Positions 27,901-37,555 of a stretch of DNA of 64,000 nucleotides are shown in pieces. The stretch covers positions 25,671,214 through 25,735,213 of the forward strand of contig OX388313.1 of NCBI GenBank assembly GCA_947579605.1, read 5' to 3'. The notes beneath the pieces were generated by a model that saw nothing but the letters and a program-made list of their open reading frames with translations, was not told the DNA's origin and did not search any database. Numbering within the stretch: the first letter of the stretch is position 1; every line of letters begins with the position of its first letter. Both the position numbers and the translations under genes were made by a program. The stretch comes from Athripsodes cinereus. Lineage: Eukaryota > Arthropoda > Insecta > Trichoptera > Leptoceridae.

Positions 27901-30900
27901 TACAAAAACATATCCACACACACATACACATGAATAAAAACAGTGAATTTAGATAATTATATTCAGAATGTCTCTTAAGGAATCATCAGACAAGTCCACA
28001 ACTTGTATATTTTTTTATTTATCAAGCAAACATACAGTCATAAGATACAAAAACATATCCACACACACATACACATGAATAAAAACAGTGAATTTAGATA
28101 ATTATATTCAGAATGTCTCTTAAGTAATCATCAGACAAGTCCACAACTTGTATATTTTTTTATTTATCAAGCAAACATACAGTCATAAGATACACAAACA
28201 TATCCACACTCACATACACATGAATAAAAACAGTGAATTTAGATAATTATATTCAGAATGTCTCTTAAGGAATCATCAGACAAGTCCACAACTTGTATAT
28301 TTTTTTATTTATCAAGCAAACATACAGTCATAAGATACACAAACATATCCACACTCACATACACATGAATAAAAACAGTGAATTTAGATAATTATATTCA
28401 GAATGTCTCTTAAGGAATCATCAGACAAGTCCACAACTTGTATATTTTTTTTTATTAATTTACCAACCTAGCAAACATACAGGCATATGGCCCATTTTCA
28501 AAACAATGCATTAGATTAGTATTTGACCAATAAAGTTTGCAAATATTACAAGATTATCAGTGTTTTTTTGAATCTATAAAAAATAAGATCATTCAGTAGG
28601 CTATTGGCAAAAACAAAAAAAATATATTATATTTATTTAATTTCTCTTTATTCATAAAAATACATTGTAACTCCTTAGAATGCGAAAGACTTTCTCCCTT
28701 TAAGATTATTAATTTAAATTATTTGATTTCTTTTAGTTTTAAATTATCATAAAGGAATATCAAAAATTGTCTTGTATAATTTTTGGGATAAAGTATAGGT
28801 TATTCTGTCTTCAGAGATTTCCTATCTTTCAAAGTATGAATACTGAGAGAATTTGATGTCATAAGAGAAATTCTTTGTTCACAAAATATTCCATACAATT
28901 ATGTACTGTGGTTGTCTACGGTACTTTTATCTTTATTGCAATAGTTAGATTCATAGACAAAATAATGGCATATTTGAGATTTATATTTAAGTCCTAGTAA
29001 TACAAGCAACAAGATTAATCTGACCTAAATATATATATTTGACCATTTTAAGTAATTAAAAATATTGATTTTTGATCTAAAATAATTTCAATAAACAACA
29101 AATATAGAGAATGGAAAACACTTCTTGCCAAAAATTATATGACTTGATAATTATGAAGAATCATTCTTGTAACAAGTCATCTGTTTGTCTGTTACAGAGA
29201 GAACCAGAAGTTGAAGTTGGCCCAGGATCAGCTGCAATGCGACTACGAGAAGCTGAAGAACGAGGAAGCAGACAAGTCTGCCAAGTTACAGGAGCTCATG
29301 TCTGTATTATCTTCACCTAACAAAAAATTGGCCAGGACCCATGGTGACAACCGCGTCGTCGCGTCATTATTCACGGCATTGACCAAAAAAGAAAAGGACT
29401 CTGCTAACAATAAATTGATTGAGAAAGATTATTTCAACAATATTCGCGACGCAAATTCAATTGTAACAACGTCGCCTGTACTAACAACAGCCACATTCAA
29501 AGTGGACAAAGACATTGCGGCTGCGATCAACTCGTGCAATAAAAATAATAGTAATAAATCCGTGGAAAAGAGCGTATCTGAGAAGTGTGAGAGCGAGAAG
29601 AAAGATTGGAGACGTTCCTCCCTGGTGCCCCCCTGCTCCCTGCACCCCCTCCACCTACACCTTCTCATCTCCGTCACCATGATACTCATCACACAACGAT
29701 GCCCGCACATTATCATCATGGTCTAGGCTTGACAGTAGATGATTACTCACATACACACTATCGGCAACTCTTTGAAACCTCCTGGGTTAAGTTTAACTAG
29801 TATAAAATATTAATACCAAATTATTCATCTCATTGATTCATATTTATTATTTACTGTAAATGAATTACAATCAATATACAGAAGGAGAGTTTATCACAGA
29901 AACGCGATTTATTCCTACTAACCCAAACATAATACTAGAAACACTCTTACTAATAAATAACCCATGTTATCTATTTATTTTTGACGTATACGGAATAAAA
30001 TCGCATCAAAAAACACAGGCTCATTCCCAAATTCAAAAGTTAGAAGATTGAAATTTAAATATAATAATTGATGAATAATCATGATATAGATGTATAAAAA
30101 TGTTTATGAGCAGAATAGGAAAGTTTATTTTGGTTTATTTTAAGTCTTAATAAACGACCAAAGGAGGTTTTTTAGAACTGCTGACAAAATAGAGTCAGTC
30201 TGGCATTGGTCCATTGATACTTAAGCAGTCCACTTTTTACGACTGATTGTGTCTACGACTCACTGGAAGACTGACTATAATATATCAATCTAAGTCGTCA
30301 CGCAATCTGATTTAGACATTCAGGATTAATGTCAAACTGGTCAATGTGGTATTATTAGTGTTACAGTTGAGGATTGACTGATTTTAGAGTTCTCATCAGT
30401 CTGGAGACTGATGTAATGGACTGATGTTAGACTGACCATATGTACCTTATACTCTCTGCATACATTTCGTGCTAGTCACCTGCATATTATATATATTTAT
30501 TACGCTGTTGCTGTGATTATTATTTTCATTATTATTTGCGATACTTGTTATTGTTGTTAGTATAGTATAATATCGCAATTATCAAAGTTGGACACCGTTA
30601 ATCAAAAATATAACTCATTTAATCGTTTATCCATTAGGTAACGAAAGTTTACTTTGTCACTCGTAAGTCTTTAATCTTGTGAAAACGTACACGAATTAAA
30701 TTAATTTTGGAGTATAATAAATATTATGGGTCGCAGTGCACAATACACTCCATTTACGGTTAATCTTTAGAGTCAATTCCAGGAGCTAATAAAATAAAAT
30801 GAAAAAGGTCCTCAGTGCAAAAAAATCTGGAGCTAAAAACAAATGAAGTGCTCTGATGGTTCTTTTTAAAACTAGTACCTGTGATAAGTACCATCTTTTG

Positions 30901-33900
30901 AAATCACTGGAGAAGATTAATTAGTTAAATATAACAGTTAAATATTATGAGATGAAGTTTACTGTTAAAAGGAACTCATTCAAGTTAAAAGAAACTTCAA
31001 CTTGAGTAATTTGTACTCGGTGAACTTAATAGTTAAAAGTAACTCGTATTTGATGAACTTGATAGTTAAAAGTAACTTGTATTTTGCCGCGTACAGACAG
31101 CTGGATGCGAACGTCAATCATCAATCATCAAGCAAAAATCTTAAAACTTTCGGCAACAATTGGGAGCATTCTGAGAAGAAATATTTGAGTGAATGCCGTC
31201 GTTACGTCTCATAGACGGGTTTGTCGACCGAATTGTCACCGAAAGATTTAAGATTTTTGCTTGATGATTGACGTTCGCATCCAGCTGTCTGTACGCGGCA
31301 TTTGATGAACTTTAAAAATCGTTTTTACTTGATGAACGTAATAGTTAAAAGTTACTCATATTTGATGAACTTAATAGTTTAAAGTTACCCATATTCGATG
31401 AACTCTATAGTTAAAAGTTACCCGTATTTGATGAACTTTATAGTTAAAGGTTATTCGTATATTGTTAATGTCCAGAACTATTGACGATTCATCTAACAAT
31501 ATCAAAATGCTGAATAAATATGAACAGACACATCGTATTTGATGAGAATCATACTATGTTAGATAGAAGTTTATTGTTCAATCATAATGATTCACTATAC
31601 TAAGATTCAGTAAGTAATCATTAATAAATAGTGATATAATATACTATATATTTAGAATCATTAGATTGATGTTTAGAAAAATAAATTTACCCAATATATT
31701 TGTGATACGATTTAGGTGTAATCTTTTTCTTTGTTAGACGCAATAGTGTTGTTTAGCAGTCAGTGTTTTTATTGCATTTATTTTCTTCACTGCCTTATAC
31801 AAATATTGTAATATCATAAGTTTTATCAGAGATCTAACCGTTTTTAGTTTTTACAACACTCTGTAATATTTACTTGAATATTAAGTATACCTTATTAGTA
31901 GTTGACTGCTTTATAGTTATACAGTCTTTTTTTAAATATTGTAAGTTAGCAAGTTATTTATTAGTAGCAATATTTATTATTATTATTTTTTTCAAAAATC
32001 AAAATGTGATCAATGTCAACAGATTGTGATACAATTGAATATTTGTATGTCTACACATGAAATTCAAAATTTTATCGATGTTATGCTATTCAAATTTTTT
32101 TTATTTACAACATTTGTTGAGCTTGTTATTGACATGATTAATAATAATATGTGTTCGAAGGACCAAACGCGAGGACGTCATTCCGGTATCGTATAATAAT
32201 GATAATATAAAATTCGTTTGCCTATAATTTTTTAATATGTATAAAATGTTGTAATATGATATTTACTTAATATATTTGTATGTAATTTACTCTTTGGCTG
32301 TTTATACAATATTTATATAGAGGTGACTAGCATTTTACTACTCATTAATGTACCTGAATTAGAGAGCATTATTCCATTCTTTCCTTTTTTTTATTAAATT
32401 GTATTATTATTGTTTAGTTTTTGTCTGTTTTATATTATTTTGCGAGTGCACCACAGGGGAGTTGAATCGTTGCGTTGAGTAAAAGAGCTCCATCTAGTTT
32501 TTGTAATGGAAAACTCGATTTGGAGATAATGAATATTGTCACAAAAATGTTGCAAAATTGGAATTATCCAGAAGAGCGTTTTTATTATCTGAAGTTTTGC
32601 CTTTCTATCTATTTAAAGTTAATTATTATTAATTAATTAACTAAGGTCAGTCTATGACAAGTATTATTGTTCCAAACTGTGATACCAACATTAAATTAAT
32701 GTTAAACAATATTTGTTCGTTGATAATATATTAATACTTAGGCATTCGTTCTTTCTTTTATGGAAGCTGTTAATAACAAAAAAAAAATAGTGTATTATTA
32801 TTAAATGTAAGAAAGCAATCTCGTTGATGTAAACATAAGTGTTAAATATAAAATATATAAATATATTTAATGTAAATAATAATAAAATAATTCATTAATT
32901 AGTGAATGGTAGTAGGGTGTTCAATATGTACTGTTTTATTTTTTGAATGTTTGTAATAGTTAAAATACCACAACTCGCATTTTTTAGCATTATTTCGTGT
33001 GTATGACGTTGTTCATATTGAATATGAAGTACGGCTTTTTATCTTTGTAATAAAGTAAAGTTTGACAACTGTGTGACTATGATTAAGTTACATTCGCTGC
33101 TCAAATATATCATTATGCGTTGAAAAAATACCAATCACTAATTATTATTGTGTGTTCGGAATATCTAAAGACGATGACGTGTTTGTTTCTGCTTCTACGT
33201 TGTTGTGATCCTGGGTACTGGTCATTGTGAAAAACATTCTCTATTATCTCCGTGACATATAAAACAATTAATTTAATATTATTTATATAAAAGAAGATAA
33301 TAGAGATGCTATGTATAGTATTTAATAAATCATAATATAATCAAAACGATGGAAAAACATATTTGAATATATATATATATTTTTTTATAAAGTATATATT
33401 GTAATTATATTTGCCATTGATGAATCTCTCACAACTATTTGTGAAATATTAAAGGGAGTACAAGATAAAGATATTGTGAATATAAAATATAGTAAATTGA
33501 ACAATGATGTATTTTTTTACTACACATACATACATGAAAGACTAAAAAATTACAAATACATTATTTATTTTTTATTTTTCCATCATTGTGTCAATATTAC
33601 TATTACTCTACTATATTATCTCTTTAGTAATCATAGTGTTTTTTATTATTATTTTTAATAATGTATTTAGCATAACAATTAGCTTTTTATTTGTTTCATT
33701 GTTGTGTTTTTATTTTTTATTATTATCTAGTTTGGTATAATTTGTTTTTCATTATTATTTTGAATCGTTATGTCCTACACAACTCCCCATTCATATAATT
33801 ATATCCCGTGGGATGTGAAAGTTGTAACATAACGAATGATATGAAAAAGAAGCGCAAATGCTATGCTAAACGAGTTGTCGCTCTCCTTCGTGTGGAGTGT

Positions 33901-36034
33901 TGAATGATTTTGATAATAATAATAATTATCTGTCCAAAATCGCTCACAACGAGTGAGTGAATGGCTTCGTATAATAATAGAATATTGTTATATCTTATGT
34001 ATGGGGGTTGTGAGACTAACGTGTGTGCGTTCCAATACAGTGTGAGCATGGAGAGACAGAAGCAAGCCAGGGCCGATCTCAAGGGGCTGGAAGACACCGT
34101 GGCTAAAGAACTGCAGACGCTTCACAACCTCAGGAAGCTCTTCGTGCAAGATCTTCAGGTAAATTATGGTCAATATATTTTAGAAGACATTTTAATCAAT
34201 ATTTTTTTAATGTGAGTTTTGAAAGAATAAAAAATTTAATAATTGTATATATCCAGCTTATGTGTATTGTTTTTGTGTTAGTTTACTCATTTTGATGTTA
34301 AGTAAAATGAAAGCAAAGTAAAGAACAAGTAATTCTTGCACTCTATGGCATAGATTTTTGAATCTATGTGAACTGCTTATTCCAAGTATTCAATGCAAAC
34401 ATTTGCAAAATAAATTTAAAATTTACTGTTATAGGTTAATGTATGAATACAATACAGAAAGTGTATCATCATAAACTATGGATGAGCAAACTAGATTACA
34501 GACCTGAATGGGAAAATTCTGTATAAAGGTTTAAATAAAATTTTGATCAAGTATTTGAAATGTTCATATCTGTTTCAGGCTCGAATCAAGAAGTCTGTGA
34601 CTTCAGAAGAGGGTGAAGAGGAGGGTGGATCTCTGGCACAGAAGCAGAAGATCAGCTTCCTAGAGAATAATCTCGATCAGCTGACTAAGGTTCACAAACA
34701 GCTGGTGAGGGACAATGCTGACCTGCGCTGTGAGCTGCCCAAACTGGAGAAGAGACTCCGAGCCACCATGGAAAGGGTCAAGGCACTGGAAACAGCACTT
34801 AAGGTGACAATATAATTGCTCTTTCCTCATTATTGAGATTTTATAGTTTTGAAATAAACCCAAACGCCCTCACAGAATGTTATGTGTTTGTATTTTATGG
34901 GTGTAGAGGTCGGCAGCAAAAGGGTTCCAACATAGGATTTATCAATCAAAAGTCCTACAGTATAACATGAGGTTGCCAACCAGATTTGCATTGACAATTA
35001 TTATGTTCCAACTAACCGGCAATGCTGATTCCCACTTACAATTGACTTTATTCTCTAGACTCTCTTTTGTTTTATAAAAATATGTTATATTAAAATTCTC
35101 ACTTTGCGTAGATATTTGTTACTAATATTTGTTATTTCTTTACAATTATAGGAAGCCAAAGAGGGAGCAATGCGAGATCGCAAACGCTACCAATACGAGG
35201 TGGACAGAATCAGAGAGGCTGTCAGACAGAAGACCCGGGTACGGCTTGGACCACAGGCACAAATTGGTAAGAAAATCCTTTGATTTGTTTTTTAGCTCTT
35301 GAGAGCAGAACAAGAAACAAATACCATAACTCCGTTTCAAGTGGAGGAAGAACGCTCCATTGGAGACCTTGTAGATGGAAACAAATGTATTGTGTAAGAT
35401 TTTTAATTGATAAAACCCAGTATTTGAACTCTTTCAACAAGATCCTTTTGTTTTGCACTATTTCAATATTTATTATATTCGTAGCTTTACTCTACATAAT
35501 TTTTGAGTAATTGTTTAACTGATCTTTTACAATTTGTTTCCAGCAAAGCCTATTCGAGCTGGCCAAGGTCCTCTGGTGGCAGGTGGTGCTGTGCGTCCCA
35601 TTCAGCCAGACAACAAGCGCAAGTCCATCATACTCGGAGGAGCCCGGGGTGGTAAGTCAATGTGACAGCTAATGATGAATGAATATTTGAGTAATTTCTG
35701 ATGTTTAGAATGTATTTACTCTCAAGAACATTCAATAATCAAGAAGACATCCTATATTAACAATGTTGTATCTATTAACACAAAATTTATCTCATAAATA
35801 ACAATTTTGCAATACTAGGGGGCAAAAGAATAAATACCTTCTTCGTGCCACGGTTTTGGATTTGTATTGTAGTTATTATGAGAAATCTTATTCACAGAAT
35901 TTAGTACATTACAACTCATTTGTTGAGTTTTATAAATAACATGAATCTCCCGCTTTGTTACGTAAATGATCAAGTAATGTTGTATTGTTCCTTAAAGTAA
36001 TATTTGTTGTCTTCTATTTTCAGATGAGAGTTGA
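9966..36034 (+). CDS. Khc: Kinesin heavy chain (kinesin-1), complete, 19 coding exons
   Basis: Plus-end-directed microtubule motor that carries vesicles, mitochondria and RNPs, usually as a tetramer with kinesin light chains. Coding exons, read by GT-AG junctions and phase: 9966-10106, 12782-12953, 13090-13233, 13508-13651, 14308-14686, 15411-15519, 16213-16347, 17663-17820, 18156-18345, 19347-19493, 20044-20184, 20656-20829, 21572-21723, 29198-29299, 34041-34158, 34579-34803, 35152-35266, 35544-35651, 36024-36034. They total 2865 nt, giving 954 residues plus TGA, close to the usual 950-980 for insect Khc. The start [20 protein letters not shown] matches the family N-terminus. Every junction keeps phase and no internal stop is seen. 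Three donors are weaker than consensus (GTTATT after 17820, GTTAGA after 21723, GTCTGT after 29299). The identification is firm; exact 5' UTR and 3' end are not determined. The gene lies tail to tail with the SNX29 gene. Confidence 0.96.
10107..12781. other. Khc intron 1
   Basis: 2.7-kb first intron. Contains an inverted (TAG)n-family copy at 10860-10965 and the LINE fragment at 10985-11580. The rest is AT-rich with no recognisable features. Confidence 0.7.
10985..11580 (-). mobile_element. Decayed LINE reverse transcriptase fragment in Khc intron 1
   Basis: A minus-strand stretch at 11153-11440 reads [20 protein letters not shown] and ILRKILGSG, recognisable as the RT C-terminal region. Flanking sequence continues the similarity with frameshifts and stops. 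Distinct from the 4.4-kb copy in sequence. Confidence 0.65.
12782..14686 (+). CDS. Khc: Khc motor-domain exons 2-5
   Basis: Part of the kinesin heavy chain gene. With exon 1 these exons encode the ATPase head (residues about 1-326). Visible motifs: P-loop GQTSSGKT at residues 90-97 (exon 2), switch [11 protein letters not shown] at 201-210 (exon 4/5 junction), switch II DLAGSE at 236-241 and the microtubule-facing [14 protein letters not shown] helix (exon 5). All catalytic motifs are intact. Exons 2, 3 and 4 each end in phase 1; exon 5 ends in phase 2 within the Arg codon that begins the neck linker. Confidence 0.96.
13910..14060 (+). repeat. Retroelement 3'-end repeat in Khc intron 4
   Basis: Shares AGTTGGAAGAGATCGC, TTTGTGATAAAATCACC and GTATTGTGATCAATGTACG with 52557-52680 and, partly, 17450-17580, 775-830 and 29875-29920; copies end in AATAAATA tails, typical of insect LINE 3' ends. 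Confidence 0.55.
14840..14995 (-). repeat. Copy of the (TAG)n-tailed retroposon family in Khc intron 5
   Basis: ACTACTACTACAACTATCCC tail, then TATCTCACAAGTGAGGTAGC and AAATTAAGACATTCAGGATA. Adjacent to a LINE remnant. Confidence 0.6.
14998..15090 (-). mobile_element. Short LINE RT remnant in Khc intron 5
   Basis: On the minus strand one frame reads [12 protein letters not shown], the usual LLYGCEAW block after the RT thumb. Too short to classify. Confidence 0.45.
15411..29299 (+). CDS. Khc: Khc neck and coiled-coil stalk exons 6-14
   Basis: Part of the kinesin heavy chain gene. Exon 6 starts with the neck linker [20 protein letters not shown], followed by neck coil and hinge (exon 7, Pro/Val-rich, the least conserved part). 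Exons 8-14 encode heptad-rich stalk (for example [20 protein letters not shown] in exon 9). Exon 13 (21572-21723) and exon 14 (29198-29299) are separated by a 7.5-kb intron filled with tandem repeats. Exon 14 was ended at 29299 because joining there gives an ungapped match to the fly and vertebrate kinesin-1 sequence I remember ([20 protein letters not shown]); using the GT at 29303 instead breaks phase. Confidence 0.92.
15788..16006. mobile_element. 219-bp hAT-type MITE in Khc intron 6
   Basis: Starts CAGTGGTTCCCAAAGT and ends AGTTTGAAATACACTC; flanked by the 8-bp duplication ttctacag at 15780-15787 and 16007-16014. Confidence 0.85.
16578..17156. mobile_element. 579-bp MITE in Khc intron 7, TA target
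   Basis: GACCATTAAAGGATGACGTC at the left, complement-like GTGACCTATAATGGTC at the right, plus a second inverted pair GGAGGGCA/TGCCCTCC; TA at 16576-16577 and 17157-17158. Termini diverged. Confidence 0.6.
17885..18030 (+). mobile_element. Short LINE C-terminal remnant in Khc intron 8
   Basis: One plus frame reads [19 protein letters not shown] then stop, the GRPxxRWxDDI block of non-LTR RT C-termini. Confidence 0.5.
18730..19047. mobile_element. 318-bp hAT-type MITE in Khc intron 9
   Basis: Begins CATGGGTGGCCAACC and ends GGTTTGCCACCCTTG; 8-bp duplication ctttagac at 18722-18729 and 19048-19055. Interior has inverted CGGGCC-type GC islands. Confidence 0.85.
19640..19930 (-). repeat. Retroelement 3'-end repeat in Khc intron 10
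   Basis: TTTATTTATTTATTC, then GCACATCATCAT, GATATGCAGTACCGAGATTA and CACTGTGTAGTGATTT; the same order occurs at 43205-43395. Tail position indicates minus orientation. Confidence 0.55.
22411..23225 (+). repeat. 82-bp minisatellite in 164-bp dimers, carrying TTAGG motifs
   Basis: TAGGTTAGGTTAGGGTTAGT recurs near 22653, 22735, 22817, 22899, 22981, 23063 and 23145, every 82 bp. Two subunit types alternate: one with TTTTATGCAAAAGCACATTT, one with TTTAATGCTACATCACATAT. Lies in Khc intron 13. Confidence 0.9.
23886..24299. mobile_element. 414-bp MITE in Khc intron 13
   Basis: TGTGTCGCTGAGTCTCGAAA at the left and the complement-like end TTTCGAAACTCAGCGATGCA; inner halves share CTATAACACATTTT inverted. 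TA on both sides (23884-23885, 24300-24301). Confidence 0.7.
25340..25860. repeat. Degenerate 125-135-bp tandem repeat
   Basis: Three to four units around AACAGCCCAAACAAACATAC, CACATGTGACACGTAATGCC and CACCTTACCACAAATAAAAT. A 130-codon minus-strand frame runs through it only because the units are in near-register; it is not a gene. Confidence 0.7.
25920..28450. repeat. 145-bp satellite array, about 17 copies, with trimeric order
   Basis: CAGTCATAAGATAC recurs every 145 bp (26007, 26152, 26297 and on to about 28325); one copy near 26877 lacks 4 bp. Two variants differ at ACAAAAACATATCCACACAC (A) versus ACACAAACATATCCACACTC (S). The order is S-A-A-A-A-A-S then (A-A-S) four times, then S. Near identity implies recent amplification. 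Occupies a third of Khc intron 13. Confidence 0.92.
29198..29726 (+). CDS. Khc: Candidate alternative last exon of Khc (read-through of exon 14)
   Basis: The exon 14 reading frame does not stop at its donor (29300) but runs open for another 142 codons to TAG at 29726, long for such AT-rich DNA. The added sequence is Lys/Asn/Ser-rich and resembles no domain I know. Near its end there is a run of six C (29628-29633). Downstream of it another frame reads more like protein (Pro-rich, His-rich, ending SWVKFN) to a TAG at 29800, so a one-base length difference in this run would give a longer end. An AATAAA follows near 30149. If used, the product would stop after about residue 763 of Khc and lack the light-chain-binding coil and the QIAKPIR tail. 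Alternatively this is chance or an unrelated retained exon; no transcript evidence is available here. Confidence 0.45.
30960..31470 (+). repeat. 33-bp minisatellite interrupted by a MITE
   Basis: GATGAACTTAATAGTTAAAA-type units spaced exactly 33 bp at 31331, 31364, 31397 and 31430, with further degenerate units at 30960-31084. Confidence 0.8.
31085..31300. mobile_element. 216-bp MITE inside a minisatellite unit, 3-bp TTT duplication
   Basis: Begins TGCCGCGTACAGACAGCTGG and ends with its complement; arms of about 60 bp. TTT at 31082-31084 and 31301-31303. Removing the element and one TTT restores the expected GTATTTGATGAAC of the minisatellite, so ends and duplication are well defined. Confidence 0.85.
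34041..36034 (+). CDS. Khc: Khc light-chain-binding and tail exons 15-19
   Basis: Part of the kinesin heavy chain gene. Exons 15-16 encode the most conserved stalk part ([19 protein letters not shown], then [20 protein letters not shown]), which in kinesin-1 binds the light chains. Exons 17-18 contain the autoinhibitory QIAKPIR motif (residues 914-920), which is split by the intron. The last exon is only 11 nt and ends GARGDES-stop; short terminal exons are easily missed, but splicing at AG 36022-36023 is in phase. Confidence 0.93.
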
Positions 36035-36625
36035 AGTGTGTATGGTTAATGTGGGAAGAGTTTGCAGCCTAACGTATGTGTACTAGTATGATGGAATGTT
36101 GAATTATAATAATAATAATATATGTGATGCGGTGGTGAGTGGCGGAGGATAGAAGAGAGGAGGAAAAGCGACAATTACTACGTAAACAACACTTCTACAA
36201 ACACTTAATTCTATTATTACGATTAATACTGTCAAACTTCTACTGCAATCATGCATTGTTGTGTCTATCTACGGTACATTATGTACCACTTCATATTATA
36301 ATAATATCATACATACATACAACATATGTGCTATGGTCTTGCGGTGTATTAACCATACATATAGATATGTATTGTAATCTCTGTGTAATAATAATATGTC
36401 TCCTTGGCGCTTTGTCCTATTTATTCAAAAGAATACCAAATATTTCTACTCAATTGTTGTATTTATAAAATGTAATATTATATTATGCCTATGCCTGATA
36501 TATATAATATAGTACGAAACTGTTAAATACTCTGCAATGTGCATTTATACTCTTTCGATATAGATTAAATGCTTAGCTGTCAGTGCTTTGCTGCAGGGGA
36601 AGACCATACATAACTCTTGGACAGA

Positions 36626-36631
36626 AATAAA
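36626..36631 (+). other. Candidate Khc polyadenylation signal
   Basis: AATAAA about 590 bp after the Khc stop, with T/G-rich sequence 15-40 bp downstream. Other AATAAA copies occur further on (for example in the 39.1-kb AATAAAGCCGC context), so a longer 3' UTR is possible. Confidence 0.35.
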
Positions 36632-37294
36632 TAATTAAGTATTTGGTAACATTGTTTTGAGAGTCTTTCATTGAAAACACTAAATTCCATTTGTAATCAT
36701 TTTATCGGACAATAACTTGAGGTCACGTAAATTTACCTTGTTATTTGATAATCGAATCAAATCAATCAAGATTTTTACATATAAAAGTGCGTGAAAATCA
36801 TTGATACGAATAAAAATCATCTTCATCAAATACTATTTAAACTGCAGGACACTAGTTGATAAATTACGTGCAACGAGTGCACATCAAGGTTACAATAGTT
36901 TCTTTTGTTCATATAATTGATGCACATTAGTATGATCTAGTGCTTACTGCTAATGGTACTCGGCATAGATGCTGAGAGTTTTGTTTTGCCATTGTAGAGT
37001 GTTTGATAGTAATGTCTGCCGTTAACAGATTTTGTTCTATCGTATATGATTACCATTTTGCATTTCGTATGAATGAACAATACTCAATAATCACTGGTCA
37101 CAATAATAAATTGCTCTCTTTCTCAAGGGATAAGTAGGGGTATATTTATCATGCAGATATATGCATGTAATTAAATTAGCAATATTCAAACAGTGACAAT
37201 CTTTGATTTCTTTCGATGTATTTCATTGAGTGAAAAACTAATGCCAACACTGCCAATCACTGAATGAAATAGTTACATTACATATATTTTTCAT

Positions 37295-37555
37295 AACTTC
37301 TACTGCTACTATACCATCACGGCATATCCCACAAGTAGGGTAACCATAGGAATAACTTAACTACATGTGATAAACATGCAGAATTGTCCTCTGTATGCCA
37401 ATAAAAAAAATAAAACATTTTAGATGGGTAGTATGCCTCATTGCTAAATTGTAGATGTTAATTGTCTTATATTTGAGGTTTTACAAATACCTGCTTTTTA
37501 CAGGGCACTCAAACACGTACAGAAAAAAGTGAGAGACCTTTTTACCTGGGATTTT
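37295..37555 (-). repeat. Copy of the (TAG)n-tailed retroposon family
   Basis: Inverted copy beginning with CTACTGCTACTATACCATCA and GGCATATCCCACAAGTAGGG and extending to GCACTCAAACACGTACAG. Lies downstream of Khc. Confidence 0.6.

Larger units (their letters stand above)
29727..34040. other. Khc intron 14, remainder
   Basis: AT-rich non-coding DNA. Besides the minisatellite and MITE it has AATAAA motifs near 30149 and 33048 that could end an alternative transcript. No other coding signal was seen. Confidence 0.5.

Noticed and set aside
25920..28450. A CRISPR-like array because of regular spacing
   Set aside because: The whole 145-bp unit is repeated, with no unique spacers, in a eukaryotic intron.
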